Position numbers and translations under genes: made by a program
The notes under the pieces: model-generated
What the model was told of the DNA's origin: nothing
Databases searched by the model: none
What the model saw: only the letters and a program-made list of their open reading frames with translations
In this document: piece by piece, positions 1 to 8,044 of the stretch
How the letters are laid out: every line of letters begins with the position of its first letter
How positions within the stretch are numbered: the first letter of the stretch is position 1
From: a bacterium
GTDB lineage: Bacteria > Sysuimicrobiota > Sysuimicrobiia > Sysuimicrobiales > Thermofontiviventaceae
Direction of reading: 5' to 3'
NCBI GenBank assembly: GCA_030550015.1
Contig: JAUQQG010000115.1
Location: 1 to 37,349 of the forward strand
Length of the DNA stretch: 37,349 nucleotides

Positions 1-92
1 AGCTTACTAGCCCGTAAAAGCCGAGCCGCCGCCATGCGCCGCTCCTCCATCTGGGCTGGCGTCAGCCGTTTGGGTCTCCAGACCGTTACCAT
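1..92 (-). CDS. IS630-type transposase, N-terminal fragment (runs off left edge)
   Basis: The frame starts at an ATG at 92 and stays open to the window edge (30 residues visible). It begins MVTVWRPKRLTPAQMEERR and continues MAAARLLRASK. This resembles the segment just before the N-terminal helix-turn-helix of IS630-family transposases (LT-x-Q-x-EERR-x-x-AA-RLL-RAG). A good ribosome-binding site (AAAGGTGG) lies seven bases upstream. Only the start is visible, so intactness cannot be judged. The call rests on similarity over a short stretch; another HTH-containing transposase is possible. Confidence 0.6.
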   Translation of the reverse strand, partial: MVTVWRPKRLTPAQMEERRMAAARLLRASK

Positions 93-192
93 CGTCGAAC
101 CACCTTTGACAAAGAATGCTCATGAAAGATTCTACTTCTCAGATCTTGTTACTTCAACTTCGTGAGGGACATTAGGACGTCGCTGTGAAGGG

Positions 193-640
193 GTGGAACT
201 CGAGACATATTACCACAAGCTAAGTGAGGCGGCTCATTGCGTTATCGTATACAAGGGTATCCGGGAATGTCTGACTAAGTTGAGGTCTTCTGATGTTGCG
301 CTAGCTGTATTTACGGAGCCAGTCTTCGCGCCTCTATCATTCTTCTCGGGGCTACCGAACTGCTTCCCTACTTCCACGGTCCTTGTTGGCGGCGAGGAAG
401 TTACCTGACCGAAGCCTTATCTGATATGGAATTCTCTTGGTGTGCCAACGATTGCGGTGTCGCCTAGCTCGGCCGCATACGTGTGGATGCACCGGTCGCT
501 ATGGGAGCAGAGCGGCGAGCTAGTGCGCTTGCCTTGGGTGCTGCATGGGGACATCAGTTTCGTATCGAAGCCGAGGCGGATTTTGCTTTGTTCCAAACCA
601 CCAACTTATTGCATTTCGTCTCATCCGCGGGTTAGGATGT
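193..640 (+). pseudogene. Decayed HAD-superfamily phosphatase gene
   Basis: No single frame is intact, but three frames read in turn give a recognisable HAD hydrolase (phosphoglycolate phosphatase-like). Frame 193 carries GIRECLTKLRSSDVALAVFT (cap/core 'G-x-x-x-x-L-x-x-L-x-x-x-G-V-x-x-A-V-x-T'). A neighbouring frame continues ASLRASIILLGATELLPYF, and the first frame returns with VLVGGEEV. The 442 frame has VSPSSAAYV, where 'GD' should follow. The next frame has DAP...ALALGAAWGHQFR and EAEADFALFQT, the usual C-terminal part. Several frameshifts and an in-frame stop make this a dead gene. Start and end are approximate. It was probably inactivated along with the mobile-element accumulation around it. 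Confidence 0.6.
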
Positions 641-879
641 CTATCACATCCGAAACACCGCTAGTCTCCGAGCGAAGCAACTTTTCAATCTATAGTTGTC
701 AATATCTGCCCGGTGGGTCACCATAGAGACGGCCTTTCCGCTCACTCATGACCATGGGCCCTGCAGCCGTTGTTCATCCACTCGTCAAGAGAGGGAGGGA
801 CGCACTCCCTCTAGAACTCATCCGACCACGACATCACAAGATTACAGATTTGCAAGTGTTTCCCCAGATTTTCCATGCC
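641..879. other. Stretch with no recognisable gene
   Basis: Short open frames cross this stretch on the plus strand, but none has a good ribosome-binding site or a protein sequence I recognise. It lies between the HAD relic and a transposase scrap and is probably decayed DNA. No RNA gene, array or clear repeat was seen. Confidence 0.4.
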
Positions 880-1061
880 GCAAGCGGGGGAAGAGGGTCA
901 GACCGCCTTTCACAGGGTGCAAGCCTTGCCTGCTAGAGCACATGATGCCCTCAACCGACTACTATGTCCACTGAGCGGTTGATGGCAGCGCTGATCCGCT
1001 CGATCCAGCAGTTGGGAAAGCGTGGGTATCTGTAGCTGGGTGACGTGGTCGTGCAGAAGAA
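880..1061 (+). pseudogene. Transposase scrap, IS4/IS701-like
   Basis: Two adjoining plus-strand frames together read CLLEHMMPSTDYYV followed, after a one-base shift near 963, by STERLMAALIRSIQQLGKRGYL, a stop codon, and then LGDVVVQKK. This resembles the region before and around the first catalytic Asp of DDE transposases of the IS4/IS701 type (G-Y-L-V-L-D-D-x-V-x-x-K). The scrap ends abruptly at 1062, where a repeated IS end begins, which suggests truncation by that element. The family call is from memory of the motif and is tentative. Confidence 0.35.
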
Positions 1062-1144
1062 GCACGATATGCGGGTTCCCTTCGGATACCTTCCTCATTT
1101 GAGGCACCGAATCAATTTCGAATACCTTTTTTGTGAGGCGACTC
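1062..1144 (-). repeat. Solo copy of the IS right end (83 bp direct repeat)
   Basis: These 83 bases align without gaps to 2414-2496, at a constant offset of 1352, with about 13 mismatches (about 84% identity). The second copy contains the right inverted repeat and 5' leader of the IS at 1150-2494. The first copy sits just outside the left end of that IS in the same orientation as the right end. It is therefore most likely the 5' end of a second, deleted relative. Confidence 0.7.
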
Positions 1145-2393
1145 ACCCTGTTGCCTCATTGAAAAAGGTATCTGAAAGCTGATCCGTTACCTCATAAAAG
1201 AATGTACTCATCCTGAGGTACCTCCTTGCCTGTCGATGAGGGTGGACTACTGGTTTTGAGTGCCAGATCATCAGATATTGCTGGAGCTTAGAGATCCCCC
1301 GGCGTAAGGCTGCAGGGTTTAGGGTTGCGTACATCTTGCTCAGGGAGGCTTTCTGCTCTTCAGAAGAATCTGGCGAGGCCAGGACGCGTTGGTAAAGGGT
1401 CTTGGGTGTGTCGTAGATCTTGCGAACCTTGGCACAGTTCCGCTCCTTGCGGATGAGCTTCTGGACCGGCTGGAAGATATACGACCGGAGCCGATCATAG
1501 AGTTGATTGAGGGCCTCCACCTGCTCAGGCCGATCGTAGCGGAGGTAGCCCACTGTTCGGCGGACCACGGCCCAGTTCTTCTGCTCGACATGACAACTGT
1601 CATTCCTGCGGTTGGGCCTGGAGCGTGTGAACGTGATCTCTTGGGCAATGCGGAAGCGGAGCAGGTGGTTGTTGATGAACCCAGAGCCGTTGTCCGAATC
1701 GATCCCGCGAATAGGGAAGGGGAAGGCCACTAGCTTGCGCTGGAGGGCCTCGAAGACCCACCGCTGGGCCTTGTTGGGGACGGCGAAAGTTTCGGTCCAC
1801 TGGGTGGCGACGTCGACCATGGTTTGATCAAGCCCCCGCGGGGATTTCCGCCATCGTGAGCCACTAGGTCCACCTCCAGGAACCCTGGGGAGGCGTCATC
1901 CCACTCGGCAAAAGTTTTAATGGAGATGCTCTGCTTGAGTAAGGTCCCTGGTTTAGTCCCTGAGCGGTCCTTGATCTGTAGACGTTTGCGCTCAGGAGCG
2001 AGGAGGCGGTCAATGGTGGCGGCACTGATCTGGAGCAATCTCTGACGTACCTCAGGGGTTAGGTGAAGTTCACCAAAGCGCTCAAGGATCGGCACGATCT
2101 CCTGCAGGAACGGCGCTAGGCGTTTGCCTGAAGCAAAACTCCTCACGGCCCACACGCGGTGGAGGGCCTCCTTCACCTCCTCGCCATAGAGCGGCTTGCG
2201 CCCCGGTCGGCTTCGGAGGGGAGTCGGGCCCTCCTCCTTCCCTGCGGTGATATCCGAGGAGTTCTTCAGCCTGATCCAGAATCCTGCCCTTTTCTTTCTT
2301 GCTGGCGGTTTGGTGCCTTTGAGCGAGCTCATGGAGCACCGCTTGCCTCTCGCGAAAACTCAGCGGCATCTCGCCTACCTCCCTTGGGGTCAT
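1143..2393 (-). pseudogene. Broken integrase-type (rve, ISNCY/IS1202-like) transposase
   Basis: The likely start is the ATG at 2393, preceded by AAGGGTGG; the last frame ends at 1143. The N-terminal frame (MTPREVGEMPLSFRERQAVL to LLGYHRR) is lost near 2240. A second frame carries GRKPLYGEEVKEALHRVW, then DRSGTKPGTLLKQSI and GFLEVDLVAHDGGN (first catalytic Asp). It is lost near 1830, and a third frame carries MVDVATQWTE, GIDSDNGSGFINNH (second Asp), CHVEQKNW (catalytic Glu) and YQRVLASP. Two frameshifts make it inactive. SDNGS is followed by G where relatives usually have E, and a short in-frame loss is likely near RLRSYIFQP. Confidence 0.8.
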
Positions 2394-2494
2394 GGGATGA
2401 CCACCCTTTCGAGGCATGATAGGCAGGTTTCCTTCGGATACCTTTCTATTTTGAGGCAACGAATCGATTTCGAGTACCTTTTTTGCGAAGCAAC
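1150..2494 (-). mobile_element. Insertion sequence with long inverted repeats, ISNCY/IS1202-like (defective)
   Basis: The left end at 1150 (GTTGCCTCATTGAAAAAGGT...) matches the reverse complement of the right end from 2494 (GTTGCTTCGCAAAAAAGGT...) over about 46 bases. Matching blocks are GTTGC, AAAAAGGTA and GATtCGTTgCCTCA. The element is about 1345 bp and encodes the broken integrase-type transposase on the minus strand; the transposase frame runs out through the left inverted repeat. No matching target-site duplication was seen at the flanks (ccct before, tcga after), so one side may be rearranged. Its right end is nine bases from the -35 box of the gntR promoter. Confidence 0.7.
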
Positions 2495-2502
2495 TCGAGA
2501 CA

Positions 2503-2531
2503 TTGACAGCTGTCAAAAAGTATGGTTTAAT
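2503..2531 (+). promoter_or_regulatory. Sigma-70-type promoter of the gntR operon
   Basis: TTGACA at 2503-2508, a 17-base spacer, and TTTAAT at 2526-2531, about 38 bases before the gntR start. It lies outside the IS right end, so it probably belongs to the operon and not to the IS. Confidence 0.65.
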
Positions 2532-2551
2532 GAGGATAAGATGTTATAACA
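2503..2551. promoter_or_regulatory. Two palindromes, candidate GntR operators
   Basis: TTGACAGCTGTCAA (2503-2516) is a perfect 14-base palindrome that includes the whole -35 box. TGTTATAACA (2542-2551) is a perfect 10-base palindrome just downstream of the expected transcription start. Regulator binding at either would block RNA polymerase, which fits autorepression by the adjacent GntR protein. The two sites differ in sequence, so they may bind different proteins. Confidence 0.45.
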
Positions 2552-2569
2552 GCATATCCGAGCACTGCG

Positions 2570-3352
2570 ATGGGGATCACTCGCACAAGTCCTACACCTC
2601 TCTACTATCAGCTGGAGCTCATGCTCCGCAAACAGATCGAGAGCGGATCGCTTCCGCCAAACGAGCGATTACCCTCAGAGCTGGAGTTGGCCAGACAATT
2701 TGGAGTAAGTCGGATCACTGTACGACGTAGTCTAGAACGCCTCGCCTCGCAGGGTCTCGTTTACCGCCGATCGGGCAAGGGGACTTACGTAAGCCCCCTC
2801 CCCCGCGTGCAAGTGAAAATCGAGCGTAACCTTGCAAACCTCCTAGGGTTTGAAGAAGATCTCCGCCGCAGTGGAGGGGTGCCCGAGGTTCGAGTGTTGA
2901 AAAAAGAGTGGATCCCCGCACCCGAGGATGTCGCTTCCCGCCTGGAGATTCCTCCTGGTACCGAAGTATTCCACTTACACCGACTAGGAATAGTGGACGG
3001 AACACCTCTCTGGGTTGAAGAGCGCTATTTCCCTAAGAGTCTCGCCGCCGGCTTACAGGATCATCACATCGAATCACCCTCTATCGTCGCACTCCTGGCA
3101 CGCGAATATGGGAAGAAGATCACTGCTGCGTCCATCCGCATTGAAAGCGTGGGAGCGACGAAGGAGGTCGCTGCGCTCTTGCATATAAGGTCAGGGTATC
3201 CTCTCCTTGCTGTCCAATTCACCACATATGCCGAGGATGTACCCATCGACGCTATGCAAGCCTACTTCCGCGGCGACAGGTATGCCTATGCGTTCCGTCT
3301 GGAAGCCAAGAACGCTGGAATCCTTAGGCTCCAGGAGGAAAAGGCCAGATGA
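2570..3352 (+). CDS. GntR-family (HutC/UTRA subfamily) transcriptional regulator
   Basis: 260 residues, the normal length for this subfamily. The N-terminal winged helix-turn-helix (about residues 8-75) shows the GntR pattern: PLYYQLELMLRKQIESG, LPSELELARQFGVSRITVRR, and LVYRRSGKGTYV. The rest (about 90-245) is a UTRA effector-binding domain, with LEIPPGTEVFHLHRLGIVDG and PLWVEERYFP. UTRA domains bind small ligands, typically the substrate of the adjacent pathway. The gene is first in the operon and overlaps the next gene by four bases (ATGA). It probably represses its own operon through the palindromes at its promoter. The ribosome-binding site is weak. Family assignment is firm; the ligand is unknown, but the neighbours suggest an amino acid or peptide derivative. 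Confidence 0.9.
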   Translation: MGITRTSPTPLYYQLELMLRKQIESGSLPPNERLPSELELARQFGVSRITVRRSLERLASQGLVYRRSGKGTYVSPLPRVQVKIERNLANLLGFEEDLRRSGGVPEVRVLKKEWIPAPEDVASRLEIPPGTEVFHLHRLGIVDGTPLWVEERYFPKSLAAGLQDHHIESPSIVALLAREYGKKITAASIRIESVGATKEVAALLHIRSGYPLLAVQFTTYAEDVPIDAMQAYFRGDRYAYAFRLEAKNAGILRLQEEKAR

Positions 3353-4395
3353 TATCCCTCGAAGCCACTATCACTAAAGTTGCAGAAAGTATTGACAGAT
3401 TGTGCACGATCGAGATCACTGGGCGCGGCGTTATCGGGCCCCTGTATACTGCGGCGCGTGCCCGTCAGGGTTACCCTCTTTGCATGGAGGCGGCGAGAAG
3501 ACTTGCAGAACAGGTCCGCCCCGGGGATGCGGTAATCATCGCAACAGGGTTGCCAACTTATCCCTGGTTCTACGGAGAACAAGATGGGCCGGTGGGGGCG
3601 GCCACGTTGGCTCGTGCACTGGTACTCGGGCTGGCAGCTCGGCCCATCGTCCTCACGGAAGCGATCCATGTGGATATGTGCCGGGCGGCACTGCGAGGAG
3701 CTGGCCTCTATGCCAGGGACATTGAGAGTGCGTTGAGGCTACCTACGACTGGGGCAGTAGCTCCGTTCCCAATTGATCCCCAGGAATCCGTCCGGGAAGC
3801 GGAGATCATTCTTGAGAAGGTTCAACCAAAGGCTCTGATCGCCATTGAACGTCCCGGAGCGAATGAACATGGTCATTACCACGGAGCGAAAGGGTTTCAG
3901 CTCACGGATCATTGTGCCAAGATTGACGTCCTGTTTGAGCGAGCAAAACAGGCAGGGATCTTGACCATTGCTATTGGTGATGGCGGGAATGAGCTAGGAT
4001 GCGGCTTGATCCGAGACGTAGTCGTGGCAGAGGTCCCTTATGCGGCCCGTTGTCAATGTCCATGCTCCGGAAGCATCGTGCCTACTTTTATCCCCGATGT
4101 GTTGGTTATAGCGAGTATCTCGAACTGGGGAGCTTATGGAATCGAGGCATCGCTTGCCCTTCTTTTGGGGCGACCTGAAGTATTGCATTCCCGCGAAGTG
4201 GATCGAAGGGTACACGAATTGACTGCTGCCGCTGAAGCGAATAACGACGGGCCGGGGTTGCTCGATCCGGGGACCGACGGGGTCCCAGTGCACCTTCATG
4301 GGCATCTGGTGGAGCTTCTCTCCTTCATGGTTCAAAGTGGCATGGATTTCGGAAGGCTGTATAAAGAGCCACGCTATCCCTGGCTTTCTACCTAG
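3349..4395 (+). CDS. DUF4392 / D-glutamate cyclase-like protein
   Basis: 348 residues. The protein matches the DUF4392 pattern, the domain forming the C-terminal part of vertebrate D-glutamate cyclase, which converts D-glutamate to 5-oxo-D-proline. Visible blocks are ATGLPTYPWFYGEQDGPVGA (65-84), AIERPGANEHGHYHGAKG (165-182), IGDGGNELGCG (209-219) and SNWGAYGI (258-265). The block with many His and Gly residues and the DGGNE motif probably form the active site (inference). No signal peptide is present, so it is cytoplasmic. Its start overlaps the gntR stop. With a PLP enzyme and an importer downstream, it likely acts on the imported compound. Family call is good; the actual substrate is not known and may not be D-glutamate. 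Confidence 0.75.
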   Translation: MISLEATITKVAESIDRLCTIEITGRGVIGPLYTAARARQGYPLCMEAARRLAEQVRPGDAVIIATGLPTYPWFYGEQDGPVGAATLARALVLGLAARPIVLTEAIHVDMCRAALRGAGLYARDIESALRLPTTGAVAPFPIDPQESVREAEIILEKVQPKALIAIERPGANEHGHYHGAKGFQLTDHCAKIDVLFERAKQAGILTIAIGDGGNELGCGLIRDVVVAEVPYAARCQCPCSGSIVPTFIPDVLVIASISNWGAYGIEASLALLLGRPEVLHSREVDRRVHELTAAAEANNDGPGLLDPGTDGVPVHLHGHLVELLSFMVQSGMDFGRLYKEPRYPWLST

Positions 4396-4415
4396 AAAAT
4401 AAGGGGGATACCTCG

Positions 4416-5462
4416 ATGAATGGGTTCTTAACGCCATCGGCGCTGCGATCCCGAATTTATAGCATCCCTAGGGTGAGGTTCGCCTTCCTTCCTACGCCTC
4501 TCCAGTATTGCCCCACACTGAGCCGGGAGTTGGGGATAAGCCTCTGGGTGAAGCGTGACGATTTGACCGGGTTAGCTTTCGGTGGGAATAAAACACGCAA
4601 CCTAGAGTTCCGAATGGCGGAAGCTCTCTCTGTAGGCGCGGATGTCCTAGTGTTCGGGGTCGAGGCCTCCTCCAACTCAGCACGACAGACCGCTGCAGCC
4701 GCAAACATGATAGGACTTCCTCTCATTCTCATATTACGTGGAAAGCCTGAGAGCTCACCACAAGGGAACCTCCTCTGCGATCTCATCCTTGGCGCTGACG
4801 TCCGTATCGTGGATGTTCCAACGATCCACTCCCTTGATCCCATTCTCAAGGAGACTGCTAAGGAACTGCAACGGAAAGGACACCGTCCATTCATCCTCAA
4901 CCACGGGAAGATGTTCGCGACTGGAGCAGCTTTGGCCTATGCTGAGTGTCTCTTAGAGATCCTGGAACAAATGGATGGGCGGGTGCCAGATTACATTTAC
5001 ATCTCATCCGGAGGTAAAGGTCAGGCAGGACTCCTCCTGGCCAGCAAGGCTCTTGGGCTTCAGACCCATATTGTGGGTATTGCAGCTACCTTTAACGAGG
5101 ATCCATGGGAAAGCGCAGCACGCATTGCTTCTGAAACAGCAAACCTCCTGGGTCTCGATCTGATGATCTCTCCGAACGAGGTGGAGAATACACTAGAATA
5201 TCTAGGACCCGGTTACGGGATTCCAACCCCTGAAGGGCTTCGCTCTATCTTACTCTTTGCCCGGAAAGAGGGAATTCTCCTCGACCCAGTGTATACAGGC
5301 AAGGCTGCTGCCGGGCTTTTAGACCATGTGCGTAAAGGCAAAGTTGCACCAGGATCAACTGTCGTGTTCATCCATACAGGCGGGCAACCTGCTCTCTTCG
5401 CTTACAGCAATTCTTTGACCCGATTCATGCAAGAGGAGGCTAGCCTATCCAGGGGCAGTTAG
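4416..5462 (+). CDS. Fold-type II PLP enzyme, D-cysteine desulfhydrase / ACC deaminase family
   Basis: 348 residues, close to the usual 325-340. The PLP lysine is K59 in LAFGGNKTRNLEF. SNSARQTAAAA (86-96) matches the substrate-binding loop, and SSGGKGQAGL (197-206) the phosphate-binding loop. LDPVYTGKA (289-297) and HTGGQPALFAY (320-330) are the conserved C-terminal motifs. Known members deaminate or desulfurate D-cysteine, other D-amino acids or 1-aminocyclopropane-1-carboxylate. In SNSAR a Ser replaces the usual His or Val (SNHAR/SNHVR), so substrate preference may differ. The gene is third in the operon, 20 bases after the DUF4392 gene, and the ABC importer genes follow 18 bases later. It probably releases ammonia and a keto acid from the imported substrate. 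Confidence 0.8.
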   Translation: MNGFLTPSALRSRIYSIPRVRFAFLPTPLQYCPTLSRELGISLWVKRDDLTGLAFGGNKTRNLEFRMAEALSVGADVLVFGVEASSNSARQTAAAANMIGLPLILILRGKPESSPQGNLLCDLILGADVRIVDVPTIHSLDPILKETAKELQRKGHRPFILNHGKMFATGAALAYAECLLEILEQMDGRVPDYIYISSGGKGQAGLLLASKALGLQTHIVGIAATFNEDPWESAARIASETANLLGLDLMISPNEVENTLEYLGPGYGIPTPEGLRSILLFARKEGILLDPVYTGKAAAGLLDHVRKGKVAPGSTVVFIHTGGQPALFAYSNSLTRFMQEEASLSRGS

Positions 5463-5480
5463 GAAAAAGGGGGAGATTCC

Positions 5481-7070
5481 ATGAGATTGCGATCAATTGC
5501 GACCATGCTGGCGGTTGCCAGTATTTCGCTCATCGTAGGGATTCCGACGGGTGCCCAAGGCATGCGCACCCTCGTTTACGCCCAAAACGTCCCTGTCACA
5601 GCCATGGACACGGCAGGGACTGCGATCGGGACCGTTTACCCAGCAGGTTACGAAGCGATGTTCCTCGTATACGACGGCCTCGTGCGCTTTAATGAAAGGA
5701 TGCAGATCGAACCCCAGCTTGCCACAGAGTGGTCAGTTTCCCCGGATGGTCGCACGTGGACGTTCAAATTGCGCCGGGGCGTGGTGTTCCAGGATGGCAC
5801 TCCGTTCAATGCAGATGCAGTGGTATTTCACATTGCCCGTCAGGCCGATCCTCAACAGAATCCATCGAACAGACCTCTGTGGGATCCGGTATCCAGTGTC
5901 CGCAAGATCGATGAGTTCACTGTCGCGATCACCACACGAGAGCCTTTCGGCGCGTTCTTGAATACACTTGCCCACGGCAGCGGCGGAGTTGTTAGCCCTG
6001 AAGCCGTGAAGAAGTATGGTGCTAATTTCAAGCTGAATCCTGTCGGTACCGGACCTTACATGGTGGAGAAGTGGGAAGTCGGGAGCCAGCTCGTCCTCAA
6101 ACGCTTCGATCGCTACTGGGGAACACGTCCAGCATTTGACCGCATCATCCTACGCAACGTGCCCGATCCCGCCACGCGCATCGCGATGCTCCAAAGCGGC
6201 CAGGCAGATGTGATTAACGCAGTCCCGCCTGAAAATGTGGCTCAGCTTCAAGGTCTCCCAAACGTTGAAGTCATAGCCAAGCCTGCACTGCGCACGTTCG
6301 GGTTTGCTTTTAACCTGAACCGTCCATTCTTCCAAGATGTACGAGTCCGACGGGCTTTCAACTATGCCATCAACCGTAGCGCGATCATCAAAGTAATCTT
6401 TCACGGCTTTGCCACATCCATAGATTCCCCTCTCTCCCCTTTCACGATGGGGTATGCACCTGTGGGGAGGTATGAGTTCGACCAAGAGAAAGCAAGACAG
6501 TTGCTGGCGGAGGCAGGTTGGAAGCCAGGACCAGATGGCATCTTGCAGAAGGGCGGGCAGGCATTTGAGATTACCATCCTGACGCCACAGGGCATGATGC
6601 CCAAGGATGTAGAAGTTACGCAAGCCTTCCAGGATTTCCTCCGGCGAATCGGGGTGCGCGCAAGGATCAATAAGGTTGAACCAGCCGTCTTCTGGGACTA
6701 CTTGCGGGTACCTCCAGACAAGATATCCTGGGACATGGTGCTCTTCGGCTTCAATCCCTCTAACGCCGATGGCGGTTATCACCTAACTTCGTTGTTTGAG
6801 AGCAATCCCAGTCATGCAGAGCGTCCAAAAGTGTGGAACTTTACCTGGTACAGCAATCCCAAGGTGGACGCTTTATTAAACCAAGCTGATCGCACCATCG
6901 ACCCGTCGAAGCGTAAGCAGCTACTGGTAGAAGCTGCCCGTATCATCTGGAACGATGCTCCCTACGTCTGGCTGTACGCGGAAAACGTGATTGTGGCCAA
7001 GCGCAAGGATCTCAAGAACGTCGTTGTGCTACCTATTATCTTCACGATCCTACGCGAGGCCCAACCTTGA
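5481..7070 (+). CDS. ABC importer substrate-binding protein, family 5 (peptide/nickel type)
   Basis: 529 residues, typical of DppA/OppA-type binding proteins. An N-terminal signal peptide (MRLRSIATMLAVASISLIVG, cleavage probably near AQG at 24-26) is followed by TLVYAQN, and the family core is clear: LATEWSVSPDGRTWTFKLRR, FNADAVVFHI, VGTGPYMVEKW, RRAFNYAINR and AEAGWKPGPDG. There is no lipobox cysteine at the signal-peptide end, so it is predicted to be free in a periplasm or secreted. A good ribosome-binding site (GGGGGAG) precedes the ATG. It captures the ligand for the two permeases downstream. A strong hairpin follows the stop codon and may keep this message more abundant than the permease message. 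Confidence 0.9.
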   Translation: MRLRSIATMLAVASISLIVGIPTGAQGMRTLVYAQNVPVTAMDTAGTAIGTVYPAGYEAMFLVYDGLVRFNERMQIEPQLATEWSVSPDGRTWTFKLRRGVVFQDGTPFNADAVVFHIARQADPQQNPSNRPLWDPVSSVRKIDEFTVAITTREPFGAFLNTLAHGSGGVVSPEAVKKYGANFKLNPVGTGPYMVEKWEVGSQLVLKRFDRYWGTRPAFDRIILRNVPDPATRIAMLQSGQADVINAVPPENVAQLQGLPNVEVIAKPALRTFGFAFNLNRPFFQDVRVRRAFNYAINRSAIIKVIFHGFATSIDSPLSPFTMGYAPVGRYEFDQEKARQLLAEAGWKPGPDGILQKGGQAFEITILTPQGMMPKDVEVTQAFQDFLRRIGVRARINKVEPAVFWDYLRVPPDKISWDMVLFGFNPSNADGGYHLTSLFESNPSHAERPKVWNFTWYSNPKVDALLNQADRTIDPSKRKQLLVEAARIIWNDAPYVWLYAENVIVAKRKDLKNVVVLPIIFTILREAQP

Positions 7071-7083
7071 ATTGAACTACGCA

Positions 7084-7112
7084 GGCGCGAGCCGGTCGCC
7101 CCGGCTCGCGCC
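7084..7112 (+). promoter_or_regulatory. Strong intercistronic hairpin
   Basis: GGCGCGAGCCGG (7084-7095) and CCGGCTCGCGCC (7101-7112) form a perfect 12-base-pair, G+C-rich stem with a five-base loop, 13 bases after the binding-protein stop. It is followed by TCTATCTT and not a pure T run. It probably acts as a 3' stabiliser or partial terminator, letting the binding protein outnumber the permeases. The permease ATG at 7124 has no visible Shine-Dalgarno sequence between hairpin and start. Confidence 0.6.
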
Positions 7113-7123
7113 TCTATCTTCCC

Positions 7124-8044
7124 ATGAGCACGTATACCATTAAACGTATCCTCTTGCTAGTCCTCCAGGCCTGGCTAACTGTTTCTGCCCTGTTCGTGGT
7201 GTTTCGCCTAGCCCCTGGTGATCCTGCCGTGCTTATTGCCGGACCTGGAGCTACGCAAGCACAGATCGACCTCATCCGACATCAACTTAGACTGGACCGA
7301 CCGCTCGCCGTCCAGTACATCGCTTTTGTACGAGATACGCTCCGCGGAGACCTGGGGATATCCTTGAGCTTCCGTCGTCCCGTGTTGTCGGTCATTGCCT
7401 CGCGTATCCCCCCTACGCTCGCGCTGCTCGCCACTAGTCTAGGTTTAGCGGTCATTCTAGGCGTCCCCTCCGGGGTCGTTGCGGCGGTACGTCCCCTAAG
7501 TTTGGTGAGCCAGGCGACCATGGGACTGACAGTTTTGTTCCTTTCTGTACCTAACTTCCTCCTGGGGTTGCTGCTCATGGACCTCCTCGCAGTCAGGCTC
7601 CGCTGGTTACCCGCCGCAGGCACGGGCGGCCCCATTTTTCTCGTCATGCCAACAATTGCCATCGCCGCCAGGTTGTTGGCGTTAGTAGCCCGGACAACCC
7701 GCGCGAGCGTGCTTGAGATCTTAGGAGAGGACTATATCCGTACTGCACGGGCGAAAGGGCTCAGTGGTTCTACCATCCTGGTTCGCCACGCGCTCAAACC
7801 TGCCATGATCCCCATCGTGACGATGATCGGTCTCCAAGGAGGGTATCTGCTGGGTGGTTCCATCGTGATAGAAACGCTCTTCTCATACCAAGGGTTGGGG
7901 CAAGCCATGATCAACGCCGTTTCCATGCGGGATTACTTCTTGGTTCAGGGGATCGCACTCTTCTACGTGGCAGGATTCTTGTTGATTAATCTCCTGGTGG
8001 ATCTGTCCTATGCTCTCTTTGACCCGCGGATCCGTTATGTATAG
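7124..8044 (+). CDS. ABC importer permease, DppB/OppB type
   Basis: 306 residues with about six membrane spans. The N-terminal segment (YTIKRILLLVLQAWLTVSAL, then FRLAPGDPA) is the DppB signature. The binding-protein-dependent transport EAA loop is visible as DYIRTARAKGLSGSTILVRH, followed by ALKPAMIPIV. The C-terminal end DLSYALFDPRIRYV is characteristic. It forms the membrane channel with the next gene. The start has no clear ribosome-binding site and lies 11 bases beyond a strong hairpin, so translation may be coupled or weak. The last eight bases overlap the next gene. Substrate is inferred only from the operon. Confidence 0.9.
   Translation: MSTYTIKRILLLVLQAWLTVSALFVVFRLAPGDPAVLIAGPGATQAQIDLIRHQLRLDRPLAVQYIAFVRDTLRGDLGISLSFRRPVLSVIASRIPPTLALLATSLGLAVILGVPSGVVAAVRPLSLVSQATMGLTVLFLSVPNFLLGLLLMDLLAVRLRWLPAAGTGGPIFLVMPTIAIAARLLALVARTTRASVLEILGEDYIRTARAKGLSGSTILVRHALKPAMIPIVTMIGLQGGYLLGGSIVIETLFSYQGLGQAMINAVSMRDYFLVQGIALFYVAGFLLINLLVDLSYALFDPRIRYV

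Noticed and set aside
442-726. A 94-codon frame as a separate gene.
   Set aside because: Part of it reads as one frame of the decayed HAD gene, and the rest is unrecognisable.
696-974. A 92-codon plus-strand frame as a real gene.
   Set aside because: Only its last 15 or so residues look meaningful, and they belong to the transposase scrap continued in another frame.
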